From Sphingorhabdus rigui (GTDB taxonomy: Bacteria; Pseudomonadota; Alphaproteobacteria; Sphingomonadales; Sphingomonadaceae): a DNA stretch of 64,000 nt. The notes beneath the pieces are model-generated. The model was not told the origin of the DNA, searched no databases, and was given only the letters and a program-made list of their open reading frames with translations. The translations under genes were made by a program, and so were the position numbers. The DNA lies in contig NZ_JACIEA010000001.1 in NCBI RefSeq assembly GCF_014196595.1, forward strand, positions 11,585 to 75,584. Direction: 5' to 3'. Shown in pieces: positions 36,508 through 45,960 of the stretch. The number at the start of each line of letters is the position of its first letter. The stretch's first letter is position 1.

Positions 36508-37437
36508 TTACAGCTTGCCGACCAATTCAGGCACAACCGTAAACAGGTCACCGACAAGGCCGATGTCTGCGACTTGGAAGATTGGTGCGTCTTCATCCTT
36601 GTTGATGGCGACGATGACCTTCGAGTCCTTCATGCCCGCAAGATGCTGGATCGCGCCGGAGATGCCTACGGCGATATAGACTTCAGGGGCAACGATCTTG
36701 CCGGTTTGACCGACCTGATAGTCATTGGGGACATAGCCCGCATCCACAGCAGCGCGGCTTGCGCCAACGCCTGCGCCAAGCTTGTCGGCGAGTGGCAAAA
36801 TGACTTCGCTGAACGTCGCCGAGTCCTTGAGCGCGCGGCCGCCCGATACGATGATCTTGGCCGATGTCAGTTCAGGACGTTCTTGCTTCGCGATTTCCGC
36901 CGAGACGAACTTCGACGTGCCCGCATCGCCGCTGCCCGAGACAGCTTCGATTGCAGCCGAACCGCCGGTTTCTTCAGCCTTGGCAAAGGCGGTACCGCGA
37001 ACGGTGATGACCTTCTTGGCATCCGAAGATTGCACAGTCGCAATTGCGTTACCCGCATAGATGGGACGCGTGAACGTGTCCGCGCTTTCAACGCTGAGGA
37101 TGTCGGAGATTTGCATGACATCCAGCAAAGCAGCAACGCGTGGTGCGATGTTCTTACCGTTCGATGTGGCTGGCGCCAAAAACGCGTCGTGCGTGGCCAT
37201 CAATGATGCCACCAAAGGCGCAACATTTTCAGCCAACTGCTGGGCATAAGCTGCGTCATCGGCAACGTGCACTGTGGTCACGCCAGCGATTTTTGCAGCC
37301 TGCTCGGCAACTGCGCCGCAGCCTGATCCCGCGACGAGGACATGCACTTCGCCAATCTGCGATGCAGCGGTGACGACCGCAAGCGTTGCATCCTTCAGCG
37401 ATGCATTGTCATGTTCGGCATAAACGAGGGTCTTCAT
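36508..37437 (-). CDS. etfA: Electron transfer flavoprotein, alpha subunit
   Basis: 309 residues. N-terminal ETF domain ('[20 protein letters not shown]'), C-terminal FAD-binding domain with '[15 protein letters not shown]', '[17 protein letters not shown]', '[20 protein letters not shown]', '[20 protein letters not shown]' and '[14 protein letters not shown]'. With EtfB it carries electrons from acyl-CoA and other dehydrogenases to ETF:quinone oxidoreductase. The start ATG overlaps the etfB stop (ATGA). Followed by a clear terminator. Confidence 0.97.
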   Translation of the reverse strand: MKTLVYAEHDNASLKDATLAVVTAASQIGEVHVLVAGSGCGAVAEQAAKIAGVTTVHVADDAAYAQQLAENVAPLVASLMATHDAFLAPATSNGKNIAPRVAALLDVMQISDILSVESADTFTRPIYAGNAIATVQSSDAKKVITVRGTAFAKAEETGGSAAIEAVSGSGDAGTSKFVSAEIAKQERPELTSAKIIVSGGRALKDSATFSEVILPLADKLGAGVGASRAAVDAGYVPNDYQVGQTGKIVAPEVYIAVGISGAIQHLAGMKDSKVIVAINKDEDAPIFQVADIGLVGDLFTVVPELVGKL

Positions 37438-38180
37438 GCGGCCACTCCTATTTCCTTGAGCTTTGCAACCAGCGCATCGACGTCGGCAACCTTGATACCT
37501 GCGCTGCGCACAGGCGGTTCAACAACCTTCAACGTCTTCAGGCGCGGGCTAACGTCCACACCATAATCGGCAGGTGTTTTCTGCGCGAGTGGCTTGGACT
37601 TTGCTTTCATGATGTTGGGCAGCGACGCATAACGTGGCTCGTTCAAGCGCAGGTCGGTCGTGATGATGGCGGGCATCTTCAACGCTACGGTCTGCAGACC
37701 GCCATCGACTTCGCGTGCGACATGCACTTCATCGCCAGACACGTTGACCGTGTTGGCAAAGGTGCCCTGCGGACGACCGGTCAAGGCAGCGAGCATTTGG
37801 CCCGTCTGGTTCGAGTCATCGTCAATGGCTTGCTTACCAAGAATAACGAGGCCGGGCTGTTCTTCGTCCATGACCTTCGCAAGGATCTTGGCAACCGCGA
37901 GCGGCTCGACATCTTCAGCGACGACGAGGATCGCGCGATCCGCACCCATGGCGAGCGCCGTGCGCAATGTTTCTTGCGCCTTATCTGGTCCGATCGACAC
38001 CGCGATGACTTCGGTCGCAACGCCCTTTTCACGCAAACGCAGTGCTTCTTCCACCGCGATTTCGTCAAACGGGTTCATGCTCATTTTGACATTCGCCAAA
38101 TCAACACCCGAACCATCGGGCTTAACCCGCGGCTTAACATTATAATCGATGACCCGCTTAACGGGGACGATGATCTTCAT
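37434..38180 (-). CDS. etfB: Electron transfer flavoprotein, beta subunit
   Basis: 248 residues. '[19 protein letters not shown]' start, the EtfB signature '[20 protein letters not shown]', AMP-binding '[19 protein letters not shown]' and '[20 protein letters not shown]', and '[20 protein letters not shown]'. Partner of EtfA in one heterodimer, holding AMP. AAGGATGAG ribosome-binding site ahead of the ATG. Its promoter region carries a perfect 10-bp inverted repeat (38244-38269), suggesting specific control separate from sucC. Confidence 0.97.
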   Translation of the reverse strand: MKIIVPVKRVIDYNVKPRVKPDGSGVDLANVKMSMNPFDEIAVEEALRLREKGVATEVIAVSIGPDKAQETLRTALAMGADRAILVVAEDVEPLAVAKILAKVMDEEQPGLVILGKQAIDDDSNQTGQMLAALTGRPQGTFANTVNVSGDEVHVAREVDGGLQTVALKMPAIITTDLRLNEPRYASLPNIMKAKSKPLAQKTPADYGVDVSPRLKTLKVVEPPVRSAGIKVADVDALVAKLKEIGVAA

Positions 38181-38243
38181 CTGCTCATCCTTCCATACCG
38201 ACTCAAATGGCGAGTGAATGCCCGCCTAAACTGGTGCGCCTAT

Positions 38244-38269
38244 GCTTGACGTTAACGTGAACGTCAAGC
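38244..38269. promoter_or_regulatory. Perfect inverted repeat in the etfBA promoter, candidate MerR/LiuR-type operator
   Basis: GCTTGACGTT (38244-38253), 6-nt spacer, AACGTCAAGC (38260-38269). On the minus strand it includes TTGACG as a plausible -35 element, with CATAGG or TAGGCG 17-19 nt later. No T-run follows, so it is unlikely to be a sucC terminator. TTGACGTTxACGT resembles, from memory, LiuR-type operators of acyl-CoA catabolism. Confidence 0.55.
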
Positions 38270-38279
38270 GTTCGATACG

Positions 38280-39488
38280 CTAGGCGGCTTTGCGTACTTC
38301 CGCGACAATCTTCGCGGCTGCATCGCCAAGGTCGTTGGCCGATACGATAGGCAGGCCGCTATTGGCGAGGATGTCCTTGCCCTGCTGCACATTGGTACCT
38401 TCAAGGCGGACAACGAGCGGCACCGACAGGTTCACTTCCTTTGCCGCAGCAACGATACCGTCGGCGATGATATCGCACTTCATGATGCCGCCGAAGATAT
38501 TGACCAAAATGCCCTTTACGGCAGGGTCCTTCAGAATGATCTTGAATGCCGCAGTCACCTTTTCCTTCGAAGCGCCGCCACCGACGTCCAGGAAGTTGGC
38601 GGGGAATTCGCCGTTCAACTTGATGATGTCCATGGTGGCCATCGCAAGACCCGCGCCATTGACCATGCAGCCGATGTTGCCGTCGAGCTTGATATAAGCA
38701 AGGTCATATTCGGATGCTTCGACCTCTGCAGGGTCTTCTTCGGTCAGGTCGCGCAGCTCGGCGAGATCCTTGTGGCGGAACATCGCATTGCCATCAAACG
38801 CAACCTTGGCATCCAGCACCAACAGCTCGTCGCCATTCTTGCCTTCGCACACAGCGAGCGGGTTGATTTCAATCTGTTCGGCATCGGTGCCCAAGAATGC
38901 GGCATAAAGGCCGGCAACCACAGTTTGCGCCTGCTTGGCCAAATCACCCGTCAGGCCAAGCGCCTTTGCAACGCTGCGGCCATGGTGCGGCTGAAGTCCG
39001 GTTGCCGGATCGACAACGATGGTGTGAATCTTTTCGGGGCTGTCATGCGCCACGTCTTCGATGTTCATGCCGCCTTCGGTTGAGGCAACAATAGCAATCC
39101 GGCTGGTTGCGCGGTCGACCAACAATGCGAGGTAGAATTCCTGCTTAATGTCGGCGCCATCGGTGATGTACAGACGGTTGACTTGCTTGCCTTCAGGGCC
39201 CGTCTGGATGGTGACCAGCGTGTTGCCCAGCATTTCTTTGGCATGCGATTCAACTTCGTCGAGGTTGAAGGCCAAGCGAACGCCGCCCTTTGCATCGGGA
39301 CCCAATTCCTTGAACTTGCCCTTGCCGCGTCCACCCGCGTGGATTTGCGACTTCACGACATAAAGAGGACCAGGCAATTGCTTCGCAGCCGCAACCGCTT
39401 CTTCAACGCTGAGCGCCGCGATACCAGCGGGGCAAGCCACACCAAATTTCGCAAGCAGTTCTTTGGCCTGATATTCATGGATATTCAT
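38280..39488 (-). CDS. sucC: Succinate-CoA ligase, beta subunit
   Basis: 402 residues. ATP-grasp N-terminus '[16 protein letters not shown]', '[20 protein letters not shown]' (nucleotide binding), metal-binding '[12 protein letters not shown]' and '[20 protein letters not shown]', and the C-terminal ligase domain with '[17 protein letters not shown]'. It makes ATP/GTP from succinyl-CoA in the TCA cycle with SucD. sucD is not adjacent; the downstream genes are etfB and etfA, an order familiar in sphingomonads. GAGGATG ribosome-binding site at normal spacing. Confidence 0.97.
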   Translation of the reverse strand: MNIHEYQAKELLAKFGVACPAGIAALSVEEAVAAAKQLPGPLYVVKSQIHAGGRGKGKFKELGPDAKGGVRLAFNLDEVESHAKEMLGNTLVTIQTGPEGKQVNRLYITDGADIKQEFYLALLVDRATSRIAIVASTEGGMNIEDVAHDSPEKIHTIVVDPATGLQPHHGRSVAKALGLTGDLAKQAQTVVAGLYAAFLGTDAEQIEINPLAVCEGKNGDELLVLDAKVAFDGNAMFRHKDLAELRDLTEEDPAEVEASEYDLAYIKLDGNIGCMVNGAGLAMATMDIIKLNGEFPANFLDVGGGASKEKVTAAFKIILKDPAVKGILVNIFGGIMKCDIIADGIVAAAKEVNLSVPLVVRLEGTNVQQGKDILANSGLPIVSANDLGDAAAKIVAEVRKAA

Positions 39489-39595
39489 GGGAGATTACAT
39501 CCTCGACAATAAAGAGTTTCGCCGGTCGCTTAAGCACAGACGGGCGCTGAATGGAAGGGCTTGCGCGGATGTTTTTTGGTTGATGCAAAGGCGCA

Positions 39596-39652
39596 GCGCG
39601 CGCGAAGCAAATCATATATTCTCTGCGCTCTCCGCGCCTCTGCGTGCAAAAA
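39596..39652. repeat. Probable intergenic repeat of the CTCTGCG/CGCAGAG type
   Basis: The stretch CTCTGCGCTCTCCGCGCCTC (from 39618) plus TGCGTGC has the iterated CTCTGCG/CTCCGCG pattern of a widespread intergenic repeat. It lies between the HAD gene stop and the sucC promoter. Recognition is by pattern only. Confidence 0.4.
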
Positions 39653-40264
39653 TTAATCCAGCAAATTGAGATCCATCAATGCGCGGCGCAGCTTTTCTGC
39701 ATCGGTAAAATGATGTGCAGCAAAGCCATTGGCGCGGGCGCTGACGACATTGTCGTGATTGTCATCGATGAATATCGCCTCGCCGGGCTTCAGCCCAAAG
39801 CGCCGCAGCGCCAGCGCATAGATATCGGGGTCTGGCTTGATCATTTTCTCGACGCCCGAGACGACAATATCTCCGAAATGGTCGAATATGGGTTGGGTCG
39901 GGCGGAACATCTCCCAAAATTCCGCGCCAAAATTGGTGATAGCAAAAAGCGGGACGGCGCGCGCGGCCAGTTCGTGCACGATTTCCAGCGATCCTGTGAC
40001 AGGGCCCGGAATCGTCTCGTTAAAACGTGTCCGGTACGCGTCGATCTCGTTTTCATATTTTGGATATAGCGCGATCCGTTCCGCGGTCATCTCTGCCAAT
40101 GGCCGGCCGGCATCATGCTGAAAATGCCATTCGGGCGTAACAACATGCGTGACGAAATATTCCAGCTCCGCCTTGTCGGCGATCAGCTTCGCAAAAAGAT
40201 GCCGTAAATCCCATTCGAACAGCACTTTGCCGACATCAAACACGACGGTGGTGATTTTTGTCAT
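39653..40264 (-). CDS. HAD superfamily hydrolase (IA subfamily)
   Basis: 203 residues. Motif I 'VVFDVGKVLFEWD' has the nucleophile Asp but Gly in place of the usual second Asp, as in many HAD-IA variant 3 (YihX/haloacid-dehalogenase-like) enzymes; motif II 'LFAITNFGAEF', motif III 'KMIKPDPDIY' and motif IV 'AIFIDDNHDNVVSA' are all present. A helical cap lies between motifs I and II. Probably a small-molecule phosphatase or dehalogenase in the cytoplasm; substrate unknown. Confidence 0.88.
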   Translation of the reverse strand: MTKITTVVFDVGKVLFEWDLRHLFAKLIADKAELEYFVTHVVTPEWHFQHDAGRPLAEMTAERIALYPKYENEIDAYRTRFNETIPGPVTGSLEIVHELAARAVPLFAITNFGAEFWEMFRPTQPIFDHFGDIVVSGVEKMIKPDPDIYALALRRFGLKPGEAIFIDDNHDNVVSARANGFAAHHFTDAEKLRRALMDLNLLD

Positions 40265-40287
40265 GGGAAATATCTCACCTGAAGACG

Positions 40288-40325
40288 CAAAAAAACCGCC
40301 CGCGAATCAGATTCGGAGCGGTCTT
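40288..40325 (-). terminator. Rho-independent terminator of rpmJ
   Basis: On the minus strand ACCGCTCCGAAT pairs with ATTCGCGGGCGGT (40295-40322), followed by a seven-T run. It separates rpmJ from the HAD hydrolase gene. Confidence 0.9.
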
Positions 40326-40366
40326 TTGATAGAACCATCTGCCCGCATTGCGCAGGCAGCGGCCAA

Positions 40367-40492
40367 TTAACCCTGGCGCGCCTTAAAGCGTGGCTGAGTC
40401 TTGTTGATGACATAGGTCCGGCCACGACGACGAATCACGCGGTTGTCACGATGGCGGCCTTTGAGCGACTTGAGAGAATTAACGACTTTCAT
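40367..40492 (-). CDS. rpmJ: 50S ribosomal protein L36 (zinc-less type)
   Basis: 41 residues, read from the minus strand: begins '[18 protein letters not shown]', continues '[19 protein letters not shown]' and ends 'ARQG'. This is the L36 form lacking the C-x2-C...C-x4-H zinc ligands (YkgO-like), standard in alphaproteobacteria. It is a structural protein of the large ribosomal subunit near the peptidyl-transferase region. Monocistronic, with its own terminator. Confidence 0.97.
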   Translation of the reverse strand: MKVVNSLKSLKGRHRDNRVIRRRGRTYVINKTQPRFKARQG

Positions 40493-40645
40493 CGGATTTA
40501 CCCGTCTTTTTGATGCATAAAGCTTGAATTGAAGGCGCGCTCCTATGGGTGGGGCGGCGTAAAGTCAAGCGCGTTCGGCGCTATTATGCGATTCAGCCCC
40601 CATACATGGCTTGCCATGATATATGACGCGCTTAAGGATAGGACC

Positions 40646-41239
40646 ATGATGAAAACTCCAAGAATCTTGCCGCTTCTCGCGCTTTCACTGTTGTCGGCCT
40701 GTGTCGTTCCCACTGGCCCTGTCGAGGTTACGCGTTTTAACCGCGCATCCGAAGGCGTGCCTTATGGCAATGGCAGTTTCGTGGTTGAGGTTGCCGGCGA
40801 ATCGGCGGCGGACCGATTGCTATCGGCTTCGCCTTATGTTGCGGCGGTGACGCGCGAAATGCAGCGGGTCGGCTATCGCAATCAATCGGGTACAAGCGAT
40901 GTTGTTGCCGAGATACGCTTTGGCGCGACGATGATGCGCCCGGACCGCCCGTCACCGATTTCCGTGGGCGTCGGCGGATCAACCGGCAGCTATGGGTCGG
41001 GCATTGGCTTGGGCGTTGGCATCAATCTCGGGGGCGGTTCGGCGGCGCAATTGCAGACCACATTGTCGGTGCGCATTATCCGGCGCAGTGACCAGCTGGT
41101 AATATGGGAAGGGACGGCAGTGCAATCTGCCAAAGCGGGCTCGCCTGCCGCGCAGCCCGGCATTGCTGCCTCTAAATTGGCCGAAGCCTTGTTTAAGGAC
41201 TTCCCCGGCGTGTCTGGCGAGACTATCCGCGTTCCATAA
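40646..41239 (+). CDS. DUF4136 family lipoprotein
   Basis: 197 residues from the ATG at 40646 (AAGGATAGGA upstream). Lipoprotein signal '[14 protein letters not shown]' with lipobox LSAC. The mature chain shows the DUF4136 pattern: an early 'VTRFNRA', a central strand segment '[12 protein letters not shown]', a Gly-rich loop ('[20 protein letters not shown]') and the C-terminal '[20 protein letters not shown]'. Presumably anchored in the outer membrane facing the periplasm. Function of the family is unknown. Confidence 0.85.
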   Translation: MMKTPRILPLLALSLLSACVVPTGPVEVTRFNRASEGVPYGNGSFVVEVAGESAADRLLSASPYVAAVTREMQRVGYRNQSGTSDVVAEIRFGATMMRPDRPSPISVGVGGSTGSYGSGIGLGVGINLGGGSAAQLQTTLSVRIIRRSDQLVIWEGTAVQSAKAGSPAAQPGIAASKLAEALFKDFPGVSGETIRVP

Positions 41240-41264
41240 ACTTCATTGCGAGAACGAACCAAAA

Positions 41265-42401
41265 ATGCCGATCACCGATATCAATGCTGCCTTCGACAGC
41301 GGTAACATCATAGTGCACGCCATCGATGGCAACAGCGCCACCCTTGGCATTCGCAAGGATAAGGATTCGGAGTTTGCGCAATGGTTCCACTTCCGCGTTG
41401 CGTGCGCAGCGGGTGAAGAAATTGAACTGCGCATAACCGGCTTGGAAGGCAGCGCCTATCCCGGCGGTTGGCCAGATTATCGCGCCTGCGTTTCGGAAGA
41501 CCGCGATTTTTGGGGCCGCGCCGATACGAGCTATGACAAAGCCGCAGACGGCGGCACCCTGACCATCCGCTACACGCCCGCCAGCGACATTGTCTGGTTC
41601 GCCTATTTCGCACCCTTTAGCATGGAACGGCACCATGATCTGATTGCCGACGCCGCAACATGCGAAGGCGTTAGCTATCGGTGCTTGGGCCACAGCCTGG
41701 AAGGGCAGCCCATTGATTGTCTGTCGATGGGGGATGGCGAAACGCAAGTCTGGCTGTATGCGCGCCAGCATCCGGGCGAAACGCAGGCCGAATATTGGAT
41801 GGAAGGTGCGCTGGATATGCTCACCGACCTCAGCGATCCGCACACGCGCGTGTTGCTGGAAAAATGCCGGTTGCATATCGTGCCCAATTGCAATCCCGAC
41901 GGCAGCTGCCGCGGACATTTGCGCACCAATTTTGCGGGCGTAAACCTGAACCGCGAATGGGCCGAGCCAAATTTGGAGCGCAGTCCAGAGGTTCTGGGAA
42001 TCCGCAACGCCATGGATGAAACCGGCGTGCATTGGGCGATGGATGTGCATGGGGATGAAGCCATTCCCGCTGCATTTATGGCCGGGTTTGAAGGCATCCC
42101 GTCATGGACCGATGATCAAGGCGCGCGATACAATGATTTCATCAATCGCCTCGCCGCGCGCACACCCGATTTTCAGACCGAGCTGGGTTATACCAAAGCG
42201 GGGCCGGGCAAGGCCAACCTGACGATGTCGACAAACCAGCTCGCCGAGCGTTTTGGCTCGTCGCACAAATGCGTGTCGATGACGCTCGAAATGCCATACA
42301 AAGACACGGTGCACGGCAATGATCCCTATCAGGGATGGTCACCCGAACGGTGCCGCCTGCTGGCCCGCGAGTGCCTCGCGACGCTGGCGGAGATGGTGTA
42401 A
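41265..42401 (+). CDS. M14-family metallocarboxypeptidase (cytosolic carboxypeptidase-like)
   Basis: 378 residues from the ATG at 41265, right after the DUF4136 gene. A beta-sandwich N-terminal domain of about 130 residues ('[20 protein letters not shown]', '[20 protein letters not shown]') precedes the peptidase domain, the order of the CCP/M14B branch. Zn ligands: '[17 protein letters not shown]' (HxxE) and a later His in '[10 protein letters not shown]'; substrate-binding '[20 protein letters not shown]' (Asn-Arg) and a C-terminal '[11 protein letters not shown]' carrying the catalytic Glu. Bacterial members without a signal peptide are cytoplasmic; natural substrates are unknown. Confidence 0.9.
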   Translation: MPITDINAAFDSGNIIVHAIDGNSATLGIRKDKDSEFAQWFHFRVACAAGEEIELRITGLEGSAYPGGWPDYRACVSEDRDFWGRADTSYDKAADGGTLTIRYTPASDIVWFAYFAPFSMERHHDLIADAATCEGVSYRCLGHSLEGQPIDCLSMGDGETQVWLYARQHPGETQAEYWMEGALDMLTDLSDPHTRVLLEKCRLHIVPNCNPDGSCRGHLRTNFAGVNLNREWAEPNLERSPEVLGIRNAMDETGVHWAMDVHGDEAIPAAFMAGFEGIPSWTDDQGARYNDFINRLAARTPDFQTELGYTKAGPGKANLTMSTNQLAERFGSSHKCVSMTLEMPYKDTVHGNDPYQGWSPERCRLLARECLATLAEMV

Positions 42402-42404
42402 GCA

Positions 42405-42944
42405 GTGCCGTTACGGCGTGTTGTAATTTCCGGTTGTTCGGGTGGGGGTAAATCTACGCTGATCGACGGATTGGCGTCAAAAGGCCTTCAAACTGTACCG
42501 GAGGCCGGACGAATTGTCGTCCGCGAAGCATTGGCTAGCAGCAGTGATGCATTGCCTTGGGTGGACCGCAAAAATTTTGCGGAGAAACTTGCGGCTTTTG
42601 CAATCCAGCAATTTGATGCGACTGCTGATCTTGACGGGCTCGTATTTTTTGATCGCAGCGTCATCGAGGCATTTGCTTATAGCCAAATGCATAACGTCGA
42701 AATGCCGGTCTGGCTTGGGCAGGCTGTTCGCAACTGCCGTTATGACGATACCGTATTTGTCGTGCCGCCTTGGCAGGACATTTTCGTCGAAGATGAAGAG
42801 CGGCGTCATAGTTTTGATGAGGCAGTCACAGAGTATAATTTGCTTTTGAGAGCATTTACCGAATTCGGCTATAACGTCTGCGAGGTCCCGCGGATGGCCA
42901 ATCAAGAACGTGTAGAATTCATTTTGAATGAAATTGGCCATTAA
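42405..42944 (+). CDS. Small P-loop AAA-type ATPase (AAA_28-like)
   Basis: 179 residues starting at a GTG only 3 nt after the M14 peptidase stop. Walker A 'VVISGCSGGGKSTLIDGL' (residues about 6-23), a possible Walker B 'GLVFFDRSVIEAFAYSQ' and an Arg-rich 'EDEERRHSFDEAVTEYNLLL' lid. This matches predicted ATPases/nucleotide kinases of the AAA_28 type (kinase-like fold). Substrate unknown. Probably cotranscribed with the peptidase. Confidence 0.82.
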   Translation: MPLRRVVISGCSGGGKSTLIDGLASKGLQTVPEAGRIVVREALASSSDALPWVDRKNFAEKLAAFAIQQFDATADLDGLVFFDRSVIEAFAYSQMHNVEMPVWLGQAVRNCRYDDTVFVVPPWQDIFVEDEERRHSFDEAVTEYNLLLRAFTEFGYNVCEVPRMANQERVEFILNEIGH

Positions 42945-42977
42945 GAAGAATGTTCAAGCTGTAACCTCTGCGCAAAA

Positions 42978-43012
42978 GCCCTTTCGTGGGCTTCATGACT
43001 TTGGCGATTTGA
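42978..43012 (+). pseudogene. C-terminal remnant of a second GNAT copy
   Basis: In frame: 'SPFVGFMTLAI' and a stop, against 'DPFSRFMTLAI' at the end of the intact GNAT gene. Only about 11 codons survive before the similarity is lost, so an earlier GNAT copy was probably deleted here. Confidence 0.6.
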
Positions 43013-43071
43013 CCAACTTGCGTTAAGGCGCGGTCAAGCAACGAAGGAACGCCCATGCCAACGCTTAACCC
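42992..43071 (+). repeat. Direct repeat copy 1 (gpmA-leader duplication)
   Basis: 80 bp, about 91% identical (73 of 80 by eye) to 43508-43587, offset 516 bp. It contains the last codons of a GNAT-like frame ('FMTLAI' then stop, 42992-43012), the leader with AAGGA and an ATG followed by 'MPTL'. Confidence 0.9.
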
Positions 43072-43528
43072 CATGCGCATCATCGTGGATGATCTTTCCG
43101 GCAGTGAAATCCGCGCATTGCTGGAAACGCATTTTGCCGGGATGTTGGCAAGCTCCCCACCGGAAAGCTGCCATTTTCTGGATTTCGACGGGCTGAATGC
43201 GCCGGATGTAACCTTTTGGTCGATTTGGGACGGGGACGCGCTTGCGGGGTGCGGGGCTTTGAAAGAGCTGACGTCCGAACATGGCGAGGTCAAATCGATG
43301 CGGACGCATGCGGACCATTTGCGCAAAGGTGTCGGCGCCAACATGCTGACGCATATCATTTCGCAAGCACGCGACCGGGGTTATCACCGCTTGAGCCTTG
43401 AGACAGGATCGTCGGCGGACTTCGCGCCTGCGTTGGCGCTGTATGCAGCGCACGGGTTTGAATATTGCGCACCCTTTGGCGATTATGTCGAAGACCCGTT
43501 TAGCCGTTTCATGACCTTGGCGATTTGA
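43055..43528 (+). CDS. GNAT family N-acetyltransferase with a captured gpmA leader
   Basis: 157 residues. GNAT fold with the acetyl-CoA-binding 'HLRKGVGANMLTHIISQARD' (A motif Q/RxxGxG/A-like) and the C-terminal 'ALYAAHGFEYCAPFGDYVED'. The likely ancestral start is the ATG at 43073 ('MRIIVDDLSG'); the present start at 43055 lies in an 80-bp segment duplicated from the gpmA leader, so its AAGGA ribosome-binding site and first residues 'MPTL' mirror gpmA's 'MPKL'. It is an N-acetyltransferase of unknown substrate (amine or protein N-terminus). gpmA follows 42 bp later. Confidence 0.87.
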   Translation: MPTLNPMRIIVDDLSGSEIRALLETHFAGMLASSPPESCHFLDFDGLNAPDVTFWSIWDGDALAGCGALKELTSEHGEVKSMRTHADHLRKGVGANMLTHIISQARDRGYHRLSLETGSSADFAPALALYAAHGFEYCAPFGDYVEDPFSRFMTLAI

Positions 43529-43587
43529 CCAACTTGCGTTAGGGCGCGGTCAAACAACGAAGGAACTCCCATGCCAAAGCTTATCCT
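43508..43587 (+). repeat. Direct repeat copy 2 (native gpmA leader)
   Basis: Covers the end of the GNAT gene ('FMTLAI' stop), the intergenic leader and the first codons of gpmA; partner of 42992-43071. Confidence 0.9.
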
Positions 43588-44254
43588 CATTCGCCACGGA
43601 CAATCCCAATGGAATCTGGAAAACCGGTTCACCGGTTGGTGGGATGTCGATGTGACCGAAAAAGGCGCAGCCGAAGCGTGGGCCGCGGGTGAGCTAATGA
43701 AGGCCAAGGGCATTGCCCCTGATGTCGCCTTTACCAGCGTGCAGACCCGCGCGATCAAGACGTTGAACCTTGCGCTTGAGGCGATGGGTCGGCTTTGGGT
43801 TCCGGTGACCAAGAACTGGCAATTGAACGAGCGCCATTATGGCGGCCTGACGGGCCTTGATAAGGCAGAGACAGCGGCCAAGCATGGCGACGAACAGGTC
43901 AAAATCTGGCGCCGCAGTTTTGATGTTCCGCCGCCGCCATTGGAGGTGGGATCGCCTTATGACCTGTCGTCCGATCCGCGTTATGCGGGCATCAAAATTC
44001 CCGCGTCGGAAAGCCTGAAGGACACGATACTGCGCGTTCTGCCATATTGGGAGAGCGCCATTGTCCCAGAGCTAAAGGCTGGAAAAACTGTTCTGATTTC
44101 TGCGCATGGAAACAGCTTGCGCGCGCTGGTGAAGCATCTTTCTGGCATTTCGGATGCGGATATCAATGGCTTGGAAATCCCGACCGGCCAACCGATTGTC
44201 TATGAACTCGACGATAATTTGAACGGTGCATATCACTATCTATCCGCGCGGTAA
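43571..44254 (+). CDS. gpmA: 2,3-bisphosphoglycerate-dependent phosphoglycerate mutase
   Basis: 227 residues. Histidine-phosphatase core: '[20 protein letters not shown]' (catalytic His in RHG), '[14 protein letters not shown]', '[20 protein letters not shown]' and '[18 protein letters not shown]' (second His). It interconverts 3- and 2-phosphoglycerate in glycolysis. Normal length and complete. AAGGA ribosome-binding site inside the direct repeat. Confidence 0.97.
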   Translation: MPKLILIRHGQSQWNLENRFTGWWDVDVTEKGAAEAWAAGELMKAKGIAPDVAFTSVQTRAIKTLNLALEAMGRLWVPVTKNWQLNERHYGGLTGLDKAETAAKHGDEQVKIWRRSFDVPPPPLEVGSPYDLSSDPRYAGIKIPASESLKDTILRVLPYWESAIVPELKAGKTVLISAHGNSLRALVKHLSGISDADINGLEIPTGQPIVYELDDNLNGAYHYLSAR

Positions 44255-44367
44255 CATTGTCGTGCCACGCGCGTGCGCGGGCCTGTGATTATCCTATTGT
44301 TGCTGGATTGCGCCTTTTGCACCACGCGGCTAAGGCCATGCCATCAAAGTTGTCAGGGGAGTGACAC

Positions 44368-44856
44368 ATGACTGACTCAGCGCCGCGTATTGGCATCATC
44401 ATGGGCAGCCGTTCGGACTGGGACACGATGCGCGAAGCGTCAGCCACGCTGACCGCGCTCGACATTCCCCATGAATGCAAAGTGGTGTCCGCGCACCGTA
44501 CGCCGGAGCGTCTGTATGAATATGCAAAGAGCGCGGCTGATCGGGGTCTGCACTGCATTATTGCTGGCGCGGGTGGCGCGGCGCATCTGCCGGGTATGGC
44601 GGCATCGATGACGCGGCTTCCGGTGCTTGGCGTGCCGGTGCAGTCAAAGGCGCTGGATGGCATGGATAGCCTGTTGTCGATCGTCCAGATGCCCGCAGGC
44701 ATTCCCGTCGGCACACTCGCGATTGGCAAGGCGGGGGCTACGAACGCCGCGCTTTTGGCCGCGGCGATGCTGGCCAATAATGATGCAGCGCTCGCGTCGC
44801 GATTGGATGCATGGCGCGCGGCCCAGACCGCGTCGGTAGCCGAAACGCCGGAGTGA
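44368..44856 (+). CDS. purE: N5-carboxyaminoimidazole ribonucleotide mutase
   Basis: 162 residues. Class I PurE: '[18 protein letters not shown]' at the N-terminus, '[20 protein letters not shown]', '[20 protein letters not shown]' and '[20 protein letters not shown]'. It rearranges N5-CAIR to CAIR in purine synthesis, using the product of PurK encoded 10 bp downstream. GGGGAG ribosome-binding site. Confidence 0.98.
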   Translation: MTDSAPRIGIIMGSRSDWDTMREASATLTALDIPHECKVVSAHRTPERLYEYAKSAADRGLHCIIAGAGGAAHLPGMAASMTRLPVLGVPVQSKALDGMDSLLSIVQMPAGIPVGTLAIGKAGATNAALLAAAMLANNDAALASRLDAWRAAQTASVAETPE

Positions 44857-44866
44857 GACGAAGCCG

Positions 44867-45937
44867 ATGACTGCGTTGCCTCCTGGTTCGACCATTGGAA
44901 TATTGGGTGGCGGCCAGCTTGGCCGGATGCTGGCGGTTGCGGCGGCCCAGCTTGGCTATCGCTGCCATATTTACGCGCCCGCAGGGGACAATGTGGCGTT
45001 TGACGTCGCCGCGCAAAGCAGCATCGGCGCTTATGACGACCATGCCGCGTTGAAAGATTTTGCGCAGCAATGCGATGTCGTCACCTTCGAATTTGAAAAT
45101 GTGCCCGTTGCGCCACTTGAAGCGATTGCAGGGCTTGTCCCCATCTATCCGCCGGCCAAGGCGTTGGAAGTTGCGCAGGATCGCGATGCCGAAAAACGCT
45201 TTGTGCGCAGCCTTGGCGGACAGACAGCGAACTTCGCCATCGCAAATGTGCCAGGCGACGTGCAGGCGGCGGTTGATGCGGTGGGTATCCCGTGCATCCT
45301 GAAGACCATCCGCATGGGATATGACGGCAAGGGGCAGCTTCGCGTCACGTCGCAGGACGATCTGGCCGATGCATGGGCGCAGACGGGTGCGCAGCCGCTG
45401 ATCGCGGAAGCCATGGTGCAATTCGATGCCGAATTTTCGGTGATATTGGTGCGCGGCCAAGATGGCGAGATCCGCTTTTGGGACAGCCCGCACAATGTGC
45501 ATGTCGGCGGCATTTTGGCAACGTCGACACTGCCGTCTGGCGCGCTTGTGGAAAGCCAGCAGCAAGCAGCGCGCGATATGGCGGCGGCGGTTGCGACCAA
45601 GCTTGATTATGTCGGCGTATTCACCGCCGAATTTTTCGCCAGCAGCGCCGGTCCCTTGTTCAATGAAATCGCGCCGCGCGTGCACAATAGCGGCCATTGG
45701 ACGATTGAAGGCGCGGCCACCAGCCAGTTTGAAAACCACATCCGCGCGATTTGCGGACTGCCGCTTGGCAGCACCGAAACGGTGGCGGCCCGTGTCGAAA
45801 TGCAGAATCTGATCGGGGATGATGGCGACGCCTTTGCACAGATTTTGGCTGACCCTGCGGCGCATCTGCATCTTTATGGAAAGGCAGAAGCGCGCCCGGG
45901 ACGAAAAATAGGCCACGTCACCCGCTTGTATCGCTAA
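44867..45937 (+). CDS. purK: N5-carboxyaminoimidazole ribonucleotide synthase
   Basis: 356 residues. ATP-grasp enzyme: 'GSTIGILGGGQLGRMLAVAA', 'VVTFEFENVP', 'CILKTIRMGYDGKGQLRV', 'EAMVQFDAEFSVILVRGQDG', 'FTAEFFASSAGPLFNEIAPR' and 'HNSGHWTIEGAATSQFENHI'. It carboxylates AIR with bicarbonate and ATP; works as a pair with PurE. Start 10 bp after the purE stop. Confidence 0.98.
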   Translation: MTALPPGSTIGILGGGQLGRMLAVAAAQLGYRCHIYAPAGDNVAFDVAAQSSIGAYDDHAALKDFAQQCDVVTFEFENVPVAPLEAIAGLVPIYPPAKALEVAQDRDAEKRFVRSLGGQTANFAIANVPGDVQAAVDAVGIPCILKTIRMGYDGKGQLRVTSQDDLADAWAQTGAQPLIAEAMVQFDAEFSVILVRGQDGEIRFWDSPHNVHVGGILATSTLPSGALVESQQQAARDMAAAVATKLDYVGVFTAEFFASSAGPLFNEIAPRVHNSGHWTIEGAATSQFENHIRAICGLPLGSTETVAARVEMQNLIGDDGDAFAQILADPAAHLHLYGKAEARPGRKIGHVTRLYR

Positions 45938-45960
45938 GTTTTTCAAGGCAAAGCGGGGTT

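Noticed and set aside
42405-43528. P-loop ATPase plus GNAT as a toxin-antitoxin or defence module
   Set aside because: No RHH antitoxin partner, and the GNAT gene is tied to the gpmA duplication rather than to the ATPase.
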